Assembly: GCA_030063045.1 (NCBI GenBank)
Contig: JAQSEB010000036.1
Location: forward strand, 310,001-374,000
Direction of reading: 5' to 3'
DNA: 64,000 nucleotides
DNA from: Pratylenchus scribneri
Taxonomy: Eukaryota > Nematoda > Chromadorea > Rhabditida > Pratylenchidae
Of the stretch, positions 24,761-39,700 are shown in pieces. Below the pieces are notes generated by a model. The model worked only from the letters and a program-made list of their open reading frames with translations. It was not told the DNA's origin and did not search any database. How positions within the stretch are numbered: the stretch's first letter is position 1; each line of letters starts with the position of its first letter. The position numbers and the translations under genes were made by a program.

Positions 24761-24791
24761 CAGATTTGGGTAAATTCATTTATTCTAAAAA
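24753..24791 (+). promoter_or_regulatory. probable trans-splice acceptor and 5' UTR of mup-4
   Basis: ATCTAACTTTCAG ends at 24763, 28 bases upstream of the start codon, with no plausible upstream exon in frame. This is the expected form of a nematode spliced-leader acceptor. An alternative reading is an ordinary 3' splice site of a 5' UTR intron. Confidence 0.45.
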
Positions 24792-27700
24792 ATGCCATCT
24801 CCATATTTTCGGCCTTATTCCAACTACAAATTTCGCCGCAATCATCTCCTCTTGTTGGTGGCTGCTTTTTTCTACTTCATTTCCATCAATGTCGTCGTAT
24901 TCGGCGCTCGAGAAAGTGGGAATTTTTAAACAAAAAACCAGATTTAAAATTCCTAAATTTATTCCTGGAATTTTCGATTATAAAATTTCCCAATTTATCT
25001 TTTTTACTCTTAATTAACAGAGAAATTTATGATAAAATTCAAATTTTAATTGGTGAATTCTTTCTTCTATTCATTTTTTTTGATGAAATTTTGATTCCAA
25101 AAATATGGCAGAAAAAAAAATTAAAATTTATTAAAAATCGGTGCCCAAAAAAGGTTTTTTGGAACATTCTATTCATTGAATAATAATAAATTTGTATTTA
25201 TATCACAAAATATTTCCAGCTTATCAAACGCCATCAGAATGTGATGTCAACGATCCAATGAGTTGCAGTCAACAAAAACATGAAGTAAAAATTTTAATTT
25301 TATAAATTTTAAATTAATTTTTATAAAATTTTATTGAACATTTGTCTATGGATTTTTTTATAATTTATTTATTCTAACTTTTTTGTTGCATTTTTATAAG
25401 ATTTATTTTATGGGAAGCAATTTTCCAATAAAATTCATTTCATGATTACAAATATTCATCATAATTATTAATTCATAAATTTGATAAATTTTTTTAATAT
25501 ATTTTCAAAAATTCATATTAAATTATTTTTCAAAATTTTTAAATTTTATTTTTTAAGGTTTGCATGTTCCTGGATGGTGTCTACAAATGTGCATGCCCCA
25601 ATGGCTATGGCCGATTGCCAGATGGCCGATGCTTGGTCATTAATGAATGCAAAGACCCAAAATTGAATGAATGCTCCCCGGATGCCCAATGCATTGATCA
25701 AGTCTAAAATTCATTATTAAATAGAATTTTTAATGAGAATTATTATTTCAAATTTTCAATTATAAATGAATATTTTCTATAATAAAAAATTTTAGAACTC
25801 ATAAAATAATATTAGATAATTTTTAATTTATTTGGAAATTTTTTAAAAAATAATTAAATAAAATCAAGCACACGCAGGACATTTAACAAATAAATTTTTG
25901 AAATTTGTAAAAATATTGTTTAAATTATTAAAATGTGTTCATGAAATGATCTTTTTTGATATATTGCGAAAAGCAAATAAATAATTTTAAATATTTTAAA
26001 ACTCATAAAATTATTCTACACATATAAGAAACTCAACAAAGAATCAATCATTAACAGTAAAAAAAGTAAAGAACCATAAAAAATAAAATTTTAGGCAGAA
26101 GGATACACTTGTCGCTGCAATCCGGGCTTTGCGGATGTTAGCCCTAAAAATGCTCATCCTGGCAGTGTTTGTCGGCGACAACAAAATGAATGTGGAAGTC
26201 CACAAACATATGGTGAGATTTTAATTACCAAAAATAATTATGTATATGCTAAAATCCGTTCTATGAAAGTGAATTTTATGAAATAAATCGACAATTCTTC
26301 CTCAATAAAATATTTCCATTTATTATAGGAGTCGATTGTGATTCGAATGCTGCCTGTGTAGACACAAACAGCGGCTATGAATGTCGATGCCATCCTGGCT
26401 ATACGGACATCTCTGAGACAATTGGCCAATTGCCGGGAAGAAAATGCATTCAAGCCATCAATGAATGTGAAGACCATAGCAAAAATGATTGCAGTGAGAA
26501 TGCGCATTGCACGGATGCAAAAGATGGGTAAGTAGATATGTGATTTTTTTTTATTTTTAATTTAATAAATAAATTTGCATGAGTACTGCTGTTCTTTCAA
26601 TTCTTTTAAAAATCATTTTAGGATTTATTATTTTCTTATTTTCTAATTAAAAATATATGGGTTTCAATTTTTTAAATAAATTTTAAAATAGTTCAGCAGA
26701 TAATTTATAATTTATATATATTTGTTCCTAAAAAATTATAACAAATTTAGAAAAGAAAAACTTCTCATTTATGGTTTATTTGTTTTATTCTATTTTTAAT
26801 GATTTTTTTAAAAACACTTTAAAAAATCTTATGAAAAAGTAGGAATTTAAAACCCATAAACAATTTTTTACTTAATGAATTTATTTATGTTAGAATTGTC
26901 AGATTTTAGCAATATTTTCCAAACCACCTCACCAAACAAAAATATAAATACCAATAAAATTTTCTATAAACTTTAAATAATATCCCCAAAAAATTCATTC
27001 ATCATAAAACTTAAATATCAAAATTTGAAAAGAATTACATTTTATAAAATTCTAAATTTAAAAAATGCATTTATAAAAAGGTAAACACAATTTTATTCCC
27101 ATTTCTACAGTTATACATGCACTTGTAATCCTGGATTTGTGGATGCGTCTGCAAATGTTGGCAAATATCCGGGTCGAGTTTGCAATAAGCCCAGTCAAGA
27201 GAAGCCACAATTCTCCGAGAGCAATGATCAATGCGAGCCAAACAAATCGAATTCATGTTCGGCTGGGAAGGTGAAATAAAGAAAATTTTCAAAAAAAATT
27301 TCTTTTATTTTTTATTTTTTAAAAAAAGGAAATTGGCAAATCAGGATTATATTTTAAATTAATATCATTTATTTTGATGTTTACTTCTAAATTTTTTCAA
27401 ATTATTTATGGGATGTATTTGTCACGAAAAAATATTTGGATCAAATAAATTCTTTCAATGATTTGAATTATCCAATTTTATATTTTCAATTTAAATTATT
27501 TTTCAATAAAATCAAAAAAAAAATTAATCTTTAGGTCTGCATAAATCGGCGTTGTCAATGTGCAGAAGGATCGACATTGGTGGATGGAAAATGCCAAATG
27601 ACAGCAGCTTGCCAGGTTAATTTGATTATTAAGAAAATTATGTATATAAAATTTTATTTTTAAAAATAAAAATTAAATTTTTTAAAATTTTATTATTCTG

Positions 27701-30700
27701 AATAAAATAAAAATATTAATGACATTTAACAATTGCCATAGGTCGATCCGGAATGTGACAAACATGCAATTTGCATAAATGTGCTCGGCTCGTACAGTTG
27801 TCAATGCAAACCCGGATTCTTCGATGTGGACCCAATTACACCGGGAAGGGAATGCAAAGAATGTGGGAAATTTTTTTATAAATAATTATTTTTATTATTT
27901 TTTTTTAATTTTTGCTTTGGTCTATTTGGGATTAATATTTTAAAAATATTTTTCATTTTACGAATTAAATTTTTAAGATCCTAAAATTTTTTTATAGGTT
28001 GGAAATTTTTATTTGCTAATTTCTAAAATTTAAAAATATCTGAAAAAAGATAATATTATATTATTTTAAATATAATTTATTTAATTCAATTAGACTAAAA
28101 TTTTTATTTACTTTTTAATTGTTTTTTAGAAAATATTGTATTTCTCATAAATTCATTTTCATTAAAATTGTATGTTAGAGTTCAAAAATTTTTTCATGGA
28201 TGCCTTAATCTTTCGAAATTTGTCAAAAATTAATTCTTAATAAAATTTTTAAAAATTCCCATTCATTTCAGTATCGAATGAATGCGCAGATCGACATGAT
28301 TGCTCGCCATTTGCACGTTGTGTGGACAATAAGGATGGATTTGAATGCAGTTGCAATGATGGATACACAGATGTGTCCCATCAATTTGGGATGCAACCCG
28401 GGAGAAAATGCATAAATTGTTCGTTTTTTATATTTTAAAACTTTTATTTTAAAATATTATATTTAAGAATTAATTTAGTTAAAAATTTTTATTGTGAAGT
28501 ATATCGAAAAAAAAATTATATTTAGTAAATCCCTAATTGTTGCAAATCATAGAAATTTTTGAATCTTAAATCATTAATATATGAAATTTTTAATCAGATT
28601 AATATATGACAACGAGAGAAAAGGCCAAAAAATATAATAAAATAAATGAATGTTTTAAAAAAATTCAGCAAAAAATTTTCATGTTAAATTTAATATTCGG
28701 ATTACAAATTTTTCATAATTAATGAGAAAAATGATAATTTTTTATTATTTTAGCCAGCAATGAATGTGCCCATCGTTCATTAAATACATGCGATGAGAAC
28801 GCCGACTGCATTGACACACCTCAAGGCTACAGTTGCCAATGCTTTGCCGGCTATGTGGTAAATTATTTATTGAAGAGGAAATTAAATTAATTATAAAATT
28901 TGTTGAATTTTTTATGTAATAATATGCTTTATGCTATTAGTTGTCTTTTAATGATTGTTTTTCCATTAATTTTTAAAATAGAACAAGGAAGAAATTTTAT
29001 GATTTTAATAATTTAATTAAAAACGAAAAATAAAATAATTTTAAAATTGTAAAAATTAACTATTCAATTCAAAATTTATTAAATCATTTATACTATATAA
29101 TTATTAATTTTTTTAAAAGTCAAAATAAAAATAAATTTCCATATTTTTTGTATAGGATGTTTCCGTGAATGCACATTTGCCACCTGGCCGAGCCTGTACA
29201 GTGCAAACCAGTTGTCCAAAGCAAAAAACGGATTTGATCTTCCTAATTGATGGGTCCGGCTCAATTGGTTCTCAAGTATTCCGCAATGAGGTGCTCAGAT
29301 TCATCCGTGAATTCATTGAATTATTCGACATTGGGTTGGACAATACACGGGTATAAAATTATTTTACATAATTTTAATATATGATTTTTAAATTTTTATT
29401 TATTTAAAAATTTTTAAATTTTATTCGGAATTGTGAGGCGGGGTAAAGTTCTTATTCATATTCAATAAAAAACACATTTAAAAAATAATAAAATTCATTA
29501 AAAAATTATATGAGTTGAAAAATTTTAATGAAATAATTAAATTAATTTTTAAATGATCCAATAAAATTTTTTACAATATAAATGATGAAAAGATTAATTT
29601 TAATTTAAAAATTCAGGTTGGTCTAATCCAATATTCGGATCAAATTCGGCATGAATTCAATTTGAATCAATATTCGGATAAACAATCCCTTCTCTCTGCC
29701 GTCAGCCACACACAATATTTAACTGGATTGACAAGGTTAGAGGGAAGAAGAGAAAATTTGAAGAAAATTGAAAAATAATATAAAAGCCGAAAATTAATTT
29801 TTAATAATTAAAAATGGAAATATTAGAATAATTAAGTGTTAAAGAAACTTTTAAATTTAAATTAAACCCATAAACAATAATCTGATCTTAATAAATATTA
29901 AATTATATTAAAAAAGCCTACAAAAAATTATTCTTCCTCCATTGGCTACATTATATCAATTTTTAAATATTATGAAAATAGTGAAAATTTATACAAATTT
30001 GTACATTCATTATATACTTTCCAGAACTGGAGCAGCCATCCAACATATGGTCACTGAGGGATTTTCCGATCGTCGTGGTGTTAGACCCCTCTCCGATGGA
30101 GTCAATCGTGTGGCAGTGGTGATTACGGATGGCAGAAGTCAAGGTAAAGAGGGAGAAAATATGAATTAAATTAAAATTAATATAATTCAAATTCGCAAAT
30201 TAATCATTATATTTCTAAAAAAATTTAAGCCATCTTCAACAAGTTCAATATTTTATAAATGGTCCGATTATGCAAGAAATTTATCCGTATCATTACACCA
30301 TAATTTAATAAATTCTTGAATTTATTTATTTTTAAATTTGAAGACATTTGTAGAATTTTTATGATCCAGAAAATTATTTTAAAAAGATTTATTTAAAAAT
30401 ATTCAAAAATATTTACGTGTTTCAAATTTCTATCTTTTCTCATCTCAATAGACAATGTGACGCAACCAGCTAAATCGGCAAGGGCTCTTCAAATAAACAC
30501 ATTTGCCATTGGAGTCACCGACCATGTTTCTGCCATTGAATTGGAGCTGATTGCCGGTTCACCAAATGAGTAAGAATTTCTAAATTGAATTTTATTAATT
30601 ATTATTATTAATTTTTACATTTATATGATAATAAAAAAAAATTTTTAAATTATGAATTTTTCAGAATTTAATCTTTAATCGAAATAAAAATAACAAAATT

Positions 30701-33700
30701 AATGAAAAAAAATCTAAAAATAAAAATGTAACACATAAATTAAAAAATTATTGACCCAATATAAAATTGAATTTTTTCACTTGATGATAATATTGATCCG
30801 CAATTTCAGCCCTTTTCTAATTTTATAAAATTATAAATAAAAATTAAAATTTTTGATCAGAAAAAATTTTAAATTTATCAAAAATTTAATAATTGAATAC
30901 GAGTAGATTAAAAGATAATAAATAATAATATTATTACAATTACAATTCATTAAATAATTCAACATTGATATTATTCAGATTCATGCAAAATTCTAAATTA
31001 AAATTAACCACATTACATTCATTTTTCTACCTCAGTTGGTTCTTTGTGGAAGGCTTCAAGGATTTGGACATGCGCTTGCGCTCGTTGGTCCAAAAGTTGG
31101 CTTGTCCTGCCCCAGTTCATCATTCACCACCACCTTCAAATGGAGGATGCAATCCGGACACACAGACGGGCTGCGACAGGGCATTGGGCCAAATTTGTGT
31201 GCTCATTGATGGAAGGTGAATTAATTAAAAGAGTTCGGATGATTAAAAATGATTATATTTTATTCCTTGTTCTTATTTATTGTAATCGTAAAATGTGTAT
31301 ACTTAGTTAATTTTTTTTAATAACCCATAAATAATTCTTTTATAAATTTATTAAAATTTGTGGTTGATTTAAGAAAATTTAAGAAAAGTGCAAATTTTAT
31401 TTTCGAGCAAGTAATAATTACAACTTAAAAATAATAAATTCTTTAAATTTAATTATTTATATTATAATTATACTAAAATTTTTTAAAGATTTTTATAATT
31501 ATTGCAACTGATAAATCATAATTTAATTTTAAAAAATTCACATATTTTCAGACCAACTTGCCAATGTCCCAGCGATTTTCCTGCTCATCCATTGACAAAA
31601 GTTTGTGGTGGTGATTGGTGCAATTCGGAGGTGTCAACCACTTGCCCATATCCTGAGGTAAAAATAATAAAAAAAATAATATAAATTAAAATATGTATTT
31701 TTTACTTTTTTTGTAAATTGTGATAGATAAGAGAAAGTTTTCCAGAATTATGCATTTTTTATAAAAATTTTTGAAAATGAAACTCATAAAATTATCTTAA
31801 GTAATAAATAATTTAATAGTAAATTTTTTTTATTATTTTACAATAGTTGATCACGCTTTCTCCAACATAAAAATTAATATTTATTCAAATATAAAAATTA
31901 TAAAAAAAGATGGATTAAATTAATGAAAATTCTACCACTATCCATATTCAATTAAAGAACCCTTTAGCAAAATTGTTTTCGTATTTCTTCCATATGGACA
32001 ATATATTCAGCGATACAGCCTCAAAAAATAAAAAAAAAACATTTTTAAATTTAATTTTGACTAAATAAAACTCCAAAATTTTCAGGTTTGTCGTCGCTCA
32101 CCTCTTGGCAATTATCGCTGTGTTTGTCCGAGTGCCTATTTCCGAGATACCCGAACTGGGGTTTGCGTTTCCAGTCGGGCCCCACTGCCACCAGCGCCGG
32201 CTTGTCCCGTTGGCAAGGTTTTGAATCCAAGATCAGGTTAGTAGAAGAGATAATTTAAAATTTTGTAATTGTTGCTTATATTTTATTTAATCATTTTAAT
32301 TTATAGGACATTGCCTTTTGCCTGGCGCCTGTGACCCAGTTGACCCGAATTCATGTGATTTACGCAAACGTGAACGATGTTTGCCAGCACCAAGACAACA
32401 ATACCAAGTTGGACCGGCCACAATTGCAGGGAACAGTGATGACACATACAAAAATAGGAAGAAAAAGAACAGCGGCGAAGAGGGCACATATGCAACAAGT
32501 CAGTTTACAGATAGCTAATTTTAAAAAATTAATTTATATTTGGTGATTTCGCAGATCCTTTCAATGTCGAAAATTTAAATATATTCAAAAAATTAAATAA
32601 ATAAATACAAATTGAATTAAAATATTTTATGAGTTCAAAAATTTTTAATAAAAATTTATAGAAACTTATTGAATAAAAAATTAAAATTATTTATGCGCTC
32701 ATAAAAAACCTATCAGAAATTTAATAGAATAAGAAATTTTTTTCTCTTTTTTCTCGGATCAGATAATATTTTTTTATAATTTAGAATGAATAAATATTGC
32801 TAGAATGAACAAATTCAAAGAATAAAATAAATGTTCATGGAATTATATTCTATGAATTTTATTGATTAATATTTTTGTGAAATTTTGTAAAAATGTATTG
32901 TATAATGACAAAATTTCAGTAATCCATATCAAAATTAGCCATCTTTATATTTTTAATTCTCTCATAGGAGCTCCAATCATCCATCAAAATTATGCCACTT
33001 CCCAGGCACCGGATTACACATGCCAATGTACGGCTGGCGAACGGAGGCATCCAGTTACAGGTGTTTGTCTCAAAAATGAATGCCTAAATAAAGCGGACAA
33101 TGATTGTGACCCGAATGCCCGATGCATTGACACGGATGAAGGCTACTATTGCGCATGCAATCCAGGCTTCTTGGATAACAGCCCAGACAAGGTATGAAGA
33201 GAAATTTAATTTATAGAAAATTAAAAATTATGAAATATTTTCGATTATAAATTTAGTATAATTTTTTTCTAAACAGTTACTTTTTTATTTTAATCAATTC
33301 GACGGCGATTTTTTTATGGTTTGTAACAATAATTTTTTCATTTATAAAATCCAATTCAAAATAAATTTATGGGTTTTAAAAATATTTTTTTCTATAATGG
33401 AATCAAATTATTTAATTTTATTTCATATATATTTATTATTTAAATATTTGTTTCAAAAATTAAAAAAAAATCTAATTTTATTTTAATTTTTGAATATATT
33501 TATTGATTTATAAATTCTAATTATTTATTAAAATTTATTAAGAAAAAATTTAATTTTTTAACAAATTTTATTTCTTTTATTTATCCACAGGTATATAAAC
33601 CAGGTCGGGTTTGTTCCGCTGAGCAGAATGAATGTTTGTTGGGCACACATCATTGTTCCCCAGATGCAATTTGTTTTGACACACAAGAGGGGTTATTTTT

Positions 33701-36700
33701 ACAACTCATAAAATTATTTACAAACAATTTTTTAAATAATTATAGATATTATTTATATTTAATAAATAGGCAAATTCCCAAACAATCAAAAAAATTTAAA
33801 AATATATTTTTAACATCACATAAAATACTCTCATTTTTTCCAGCTATGTTTGCCGTTGCAAGCCTGGCTATGTGGACTTTTCACCAAATCCGCAACATGA
33901 ATCTGGACTTGACTGTCGGGCAATGGTTAATGAATGCTCAGAGGGAAAGTGAGTCAAAAATATTCTATTTTAATTTTTCGCTTATATTTCTGCCAAAAAT
34001 TTGACAAATAATACAGAAAATTAATTTAGCATAATTTTTATATTTCTTTGTTGACATATTTTAAATATTTTCTAATTTTTTGTAGGAAATTAATTTCATA
34101 TTTTAAAACATAATTTTGCTCAAAAATAAATTAATTGTAAGGCACACTTGTCATCCGGATGCAATTTGCATTGACACTGCCGACTCATACAAATGCATTT
34201 GTAAACCAGGCTTCAAGGATCTCGATGAATTGCGAAATCCTGGCCGAAATTGTCAACGAATTCAGGAACAAAAGGTGCCAATTTGCCTGGACAAATCGAA
34301 AGTGGATTGCCATCCGGCGGCAATTTGCCTTGAATCCAGCACTGAACGCGATGGATTCACTTGTCAATGCCGAGATGGTTATGTGGACACAAGTGCCGAA
34401 GTTTACAAGAAACCGGGCAGAGAATGTGAAGAACGGGTTAGAAATAGAATTTTAAAAATTAATTTTTTCTTTTTAAAATTTTTAATTTGAGAAAAATTTG
34501 TTTCTTTTTTTGAAGTCGCCAAAACATTTTAAAATATGCAAAATTAGAATAAGTTAAGAATTTAGAAAAATGTAAATAATTTATGAGTTTTAATTTATTT
34601 TCAAAAAATTTTAATTAAAACTTAAAAAATGATCATTAAATAAATGAATATCCTTTTGGCAATTTATTTTTTGCTAATATCAATAAATTATATTTTGATC
34701 AAAGAATTTTCTTCACTTAATTGTCACAAATTTTATTTAAAATTTAAATTTTTTTTTTATCAAATTTGGTTAATTTAGCCATTGTAATTCTGGATTAATT
34801 TTTTAAACAATTAAATTTATTTAATTATTCCAATATTCCAATTGTCTCAAAATTTCACTCCCTCCCAATAAGGTGAATGAATGCCTGAATCCATCATTGA
34901 ATGACTGTGATCCGATTGCCCTTTGCAAAGATTTGCCCGATGGCTACACGTGCATTTGCCCTCCAAATTCGGTTGACCGATCCCCGGATAAAGTTGGCCA
35001 TCCTGGCCGAAAATGCCATCTTCTCGTGAATGAATGCACAAATCCGGCGTTGAACAACTGCAGCAAATTTGCTGAATGCCATGACAAGGCAAGTTCTAAT
35101 TGAATCATTGGTATTTAATTTTTTATAATAAAATTTAGATGAAAAATAACTTCCATAAAACCAGTTATTTCAATTAAAGAATTGAATATTTATTAGAACT
35201 CATAAAATTTTCTTATTAAAAATTTTATAAAATGTGAAAATCTCTATATAAAAATAAAAATTCACAGGAATTGCCAGGGTTAAAAATAATAAAAGAATAA
35301 AGTTTTAAAAATAAAATTCATAATACAAATAAATTTTTAATAAAAATAATTTAAATTTTATTTTTATTATAGGAAGATGGCTATTATTGCACATGTAAAC
35401 CCGGATTCAAGGATGACAATCCAAGTCAACCGGGCACACAATGCAGTGAAGGTTAGAAATTGTAATAATGGGGAAAAAATGAAAAATTATAATTAATTGT
35501 AACATTTTTTAAACTAATTGTGAATTTAAAAACGAATAAAGCAAGAATTAAAAATGATAAAAATATCAAACTCATAAATTAAATCCACCAGAAAATATTT
35601 TTAATGCTGCAACAAAATTCATTATTTATAAAAATGATTGCCTACTGCGACATAAATAATTAATTGAATTTAAAAAAAAAAATAAAATTGTATGGATTTT
35701 ATTGATAAAATATAAAATAAAAGCATTAATACAATCTCAAACTATTTTATTTTAAGGGAAATAAATTTTTTATTTTCAGTCATCAATGAATGCCAATTCG
35801 AGAATATGAACGATTGCAGTGCGCACGCAAAATGCAAGGATTTGCCGGATGGTTACACCTGCGAATGCATTCCTCCATTTGTGGACAGCAGTCCGGATAA
35901 GGTGGATTTAATTATTTTTTATAGGCTTATACAAAAAATAAATTAAAAGAAAATAAATTATGGTTAAAATATCATAAATTTGCCTTCTGCATAATAAAAT
36001 GAAGAATTATTTTCGGTTAAATGCATCTCATAAAGTTTTTTTGAATAATTTAAAATAAGCTAGATATTCGAATTTGGTTTTAAAATGTTCTGGCAAGTGT
36101 GAACAAATAATGAATTTAAAAAAAATTAAAAAATAAAAATTCCCATCAAAATATGTTTTCAACACTGTCAAAATAAAAAATATGAACATATTTTAATTAA
36201 TTTATTTATTTATTTATCTATTTTAAATTTGAAGGAAAATAAGCCGGGCCGTGTTTGCCTGTTCAATGAATGTGCCGATGAGAAAACCAATGATTGTGAC
36301 AAGCAAAATGGAATTTGCGATGATTTGCCAGAGGGATACACTTGCAGATGTTTGCATTTTAAAATTATATAAATGAAAAAAAAAAATTAATTTTTCTCCA
36401 TAATATAAAATTTGAAAAAGAGATAATCAACAAATTAATAGATTCAATTTTTATCAAAAATCATTTCCAATAAATAGGTAAACCCGGTTTCTATGATGAG
36501 GGAAAATTGCCGGGAAGAGTTTGTGTTGCATTCAGTCAACCAGAACATCCAACTGTGGTAGAGGTTAATGAAAATTGCACAAAATGCGCGGATGCTTGCT
36601 GCTTCCCCGAATTGAATGAAGTGAGAACATTTTTTTGAAAATTAATTAAAATAATAATAATTAATATTATTATTTAAAAAATATTTATTTATAACCCATA

Positions 36701-39700
36701 AATTTTTTTAATAAAATTTTGTTAAATTTATGAGAAAAAATTAGAAACAAAAAATGCTTCCTAGAATTTACTACAAAAAATAATATAAAAATCAATTAAA
36801 TTCCAAAAATTATTCAGATAATTTTTCAAAAATTAGGTTTGTGTTGGCGGGAACCAATGCAAATGTCGACCCGGATTTGGTCGGGAAGAGGGTGCCGCTG
36901 ATGGAGAAAAATGTGAACCAATAGAGAAAACACCATTGAAATTCCGGGTTGTGATGGTCGGCGAAAAACCATTGAAATTCAGCGGCACAGAGTTGGTCAT
37001 AAAATAAATTTAAATTTTATTTATTCAATGAAAATTAATTTAAATATTTTAAATTGTTAAAAAATATTTCATTTTTAAAACCCATAAAATAAATCAAGTT
37101 ACATTTTCTTATTTCCTTCATTTGTATTTACAATCCATTAAAAGTTTTGAGCCGAAAAGGAGATCACAAATATAATTTTTATTTCATTAAAAAAATATCA
37201 AAATAAAATTTTATGAAAATAAATCAAATTGGATAATCTTTTGTAGTTTTGGAAGTAGCACTGCCCCAGCATATGAGGAATTTGCCAAAGAATTTAACAA
37301 ATATTTGGGCAAGGCGGTGAATTCGACGGAATATGCGCCAAAATACATCACAACGGACATCAATTTTATAACAAATCCAAAGACATTGAATGGGTTAGTT
37401 TCGAATTGGATTGGGAAATTTTATAAAATAAAAGCAATTATTGTAAATCAAAATTATTTTTTATCTAATAAAAAATATTTTCATTTTTTACCATAAAATT
37501 TGCCATTTATTTTGCTTAAATTTCATTTTTAATTCAATTTAATATTTTCAGTTCCTGGGGTGATGGAATTTTGGTCGATTTTTCGGTAGGCACTCGACCC
37601 GATGGCACCCCAGTGGATGCATGCGAATTGTTCACTCAATTAATGGTGAGAATTGAAAAAATATAAATTTGAATTTTGTTGAACAATTTATTTTATTATT
37701 ATTTTTAAATTTATTATTTTTCAGCAATCCATTCGAAAAACAAATGGCCAAATTGGTGGAGGAAGGCTAAAAGTTGCATCAGACAATGAGTTGCTCTCAC
37801 CTTGCCCAAGATTATGTGAAGGATTGTCCTGCATTAATGAATGTGAAAATGCCACATTGAATGAATGTTCTGAAAATGCAAAATGCATTGATTTGGTTGG
37901 CATTTATTTAATTATTTTTAATTTTATTAATTTATTGACAAAAAATTTTGCGTCTATTTCTACTTTTTAAACCTTTAATTTACTGATTAAAAAGAAATAT
38001 TTTTAAAATAAATTTATGTGTTTCATTTTAATTATGTTCAGAAATGTTGAATTTTTCTTTAAACATTTTTGGAAATCATAGAGTAAAAATATTATAATTT
38101 ATTATTTTTTTTTACTTCAAAATTGCACAAAATCCAAATTCTATGATTACTTTTGAAATAAATATTTTATTAGATTTTAAAATTATAAAGCCGTAATATT
38201 TTATGAGTTGGAAATATTTTATAAAAAATGAAATATTTAATTTTAAAAATTAATTAGAGTATGTTTAATTAAAAAAGCAAAAAATAATAAATAATTATAA
38301 TAATTTTTAGGAATATTTGTACACCTGTGAATGTTTGCCCGGATTCAAGGATGAAACACCCAAAGGCGGCATTCCTGGCCGCGTTTGCAACATCAATTAT
38401 TGCAGTGATGTCAATTTTTGTCCCGCAAATAGCACTTGCTTTAATGGGGAAAATCAGGTGAAAAAATTAATTATTTGTGTTTTATCTTGATAATGAAAAT
38501 TAATATTGATATAATGAAACAAATTTTTAAGAATAACATCGGTATAATTTTTATAATAGCAATAATTTAATAATATTCTATTTTTTTTAATTTTATAAAT
38601 TATGTTTTTGTGATTTGTTTTCCTATTTTATGACTTGTAGAAATTTAATTAGCTCATAAGGAAAATTTAGTAGAAATTTTTATGGATTGTAAAAAAAATA
38701 GAAAGAGGAATGATTGTTTAAAAAGAATTTTTATTAAAAATATATTTAAATTATTATCTCCCAAAAAATTCTATAAATAATAGATTTATTTAAATCTGCT
38801 TTATTTAATTTTAAATTTAATTATTTTTATTAATTTATATCTTCAAAGGCCGAATGCCGTTGCAAACCTGGCTATGTGGACATTCGTGGAGTATCCGAAT
38901 TCGTTCGACTCAGCATTGGGCTTCGACCCGAGCAATATTGCCTTCTATCTGTGGATGTGAATGAATGCCTTTTGGGCATGCATAATTGTTCAGCTGCTGC
39001 GGATTGCATTGATTTACGTATTGGATACACTTGCAGGTTAGATTCCATTTTGATGAATTTGCTTTAACCATTTTTCTTAAACTTCCATAAAATATTTACA
39101 TTTCTTGGGGCTCATTTTTCCTTCAATTCCAATTGAAGTGATTAATTTTGCCTACGGTTCCACCATTCTTCCTTATCAAGAAGTTGATTAAATTTAAAAA
39201 AAATGAATACAAAAAAGGATACTAAGTAAAAAGCCATTTTTGGCAAATTTTTAATTTGATTTCTTCCATAGATCGATTTTAAGCCATTTAAAATAAAAAA
39301 TTCTTTTATAAAATTAAATTTTAAAATTCAAGAAAATAAAAAGATATAAAATAAATACACAAAAATATAATAATTAAGCAAAAATTAAATTAATTTTTTA
39401 ATGTTTTATGTATTAATTTTGTAGAATTCCTCACTCAGACACATTTTTATTAATTTTTATTACTTTTCTAAAGGATATTAAAATTTTCAATGGTTATATT
39501 TTCTATGAGTTCCATTTTTTAAAATAAAACTGTTAAAATAATGCGAATTCAATTTTAAAAATATAAAATTTCATTCTCTATCATATGAAAAAATATTGAA
39601 TTTTAAAATCAATATTTTACCCATTTAAAAAGATGCCATGATGGTTTCCAAGACCAGAACCCATTGGTGCCCGGCCGAACTTGTGTGGCCATTCAACCCG

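Noticed and set aside
24766..25017. 83-codon frame starting MGKFIYSKK as the start of mup-4
   Set aside because: It runs past the donor at 24916 and is out of frame with the EGF exons. The ATG at 24792 gives a signal peptide and joins in frame to exon 2.
36992..36995. Donor after TTG (GTCATA) for exon 28 of mup-4
   Set aside because: It would put a TAG after three codons of the next exon. The GTTGGT donor four bases earlier restores the SEA-domain frame.
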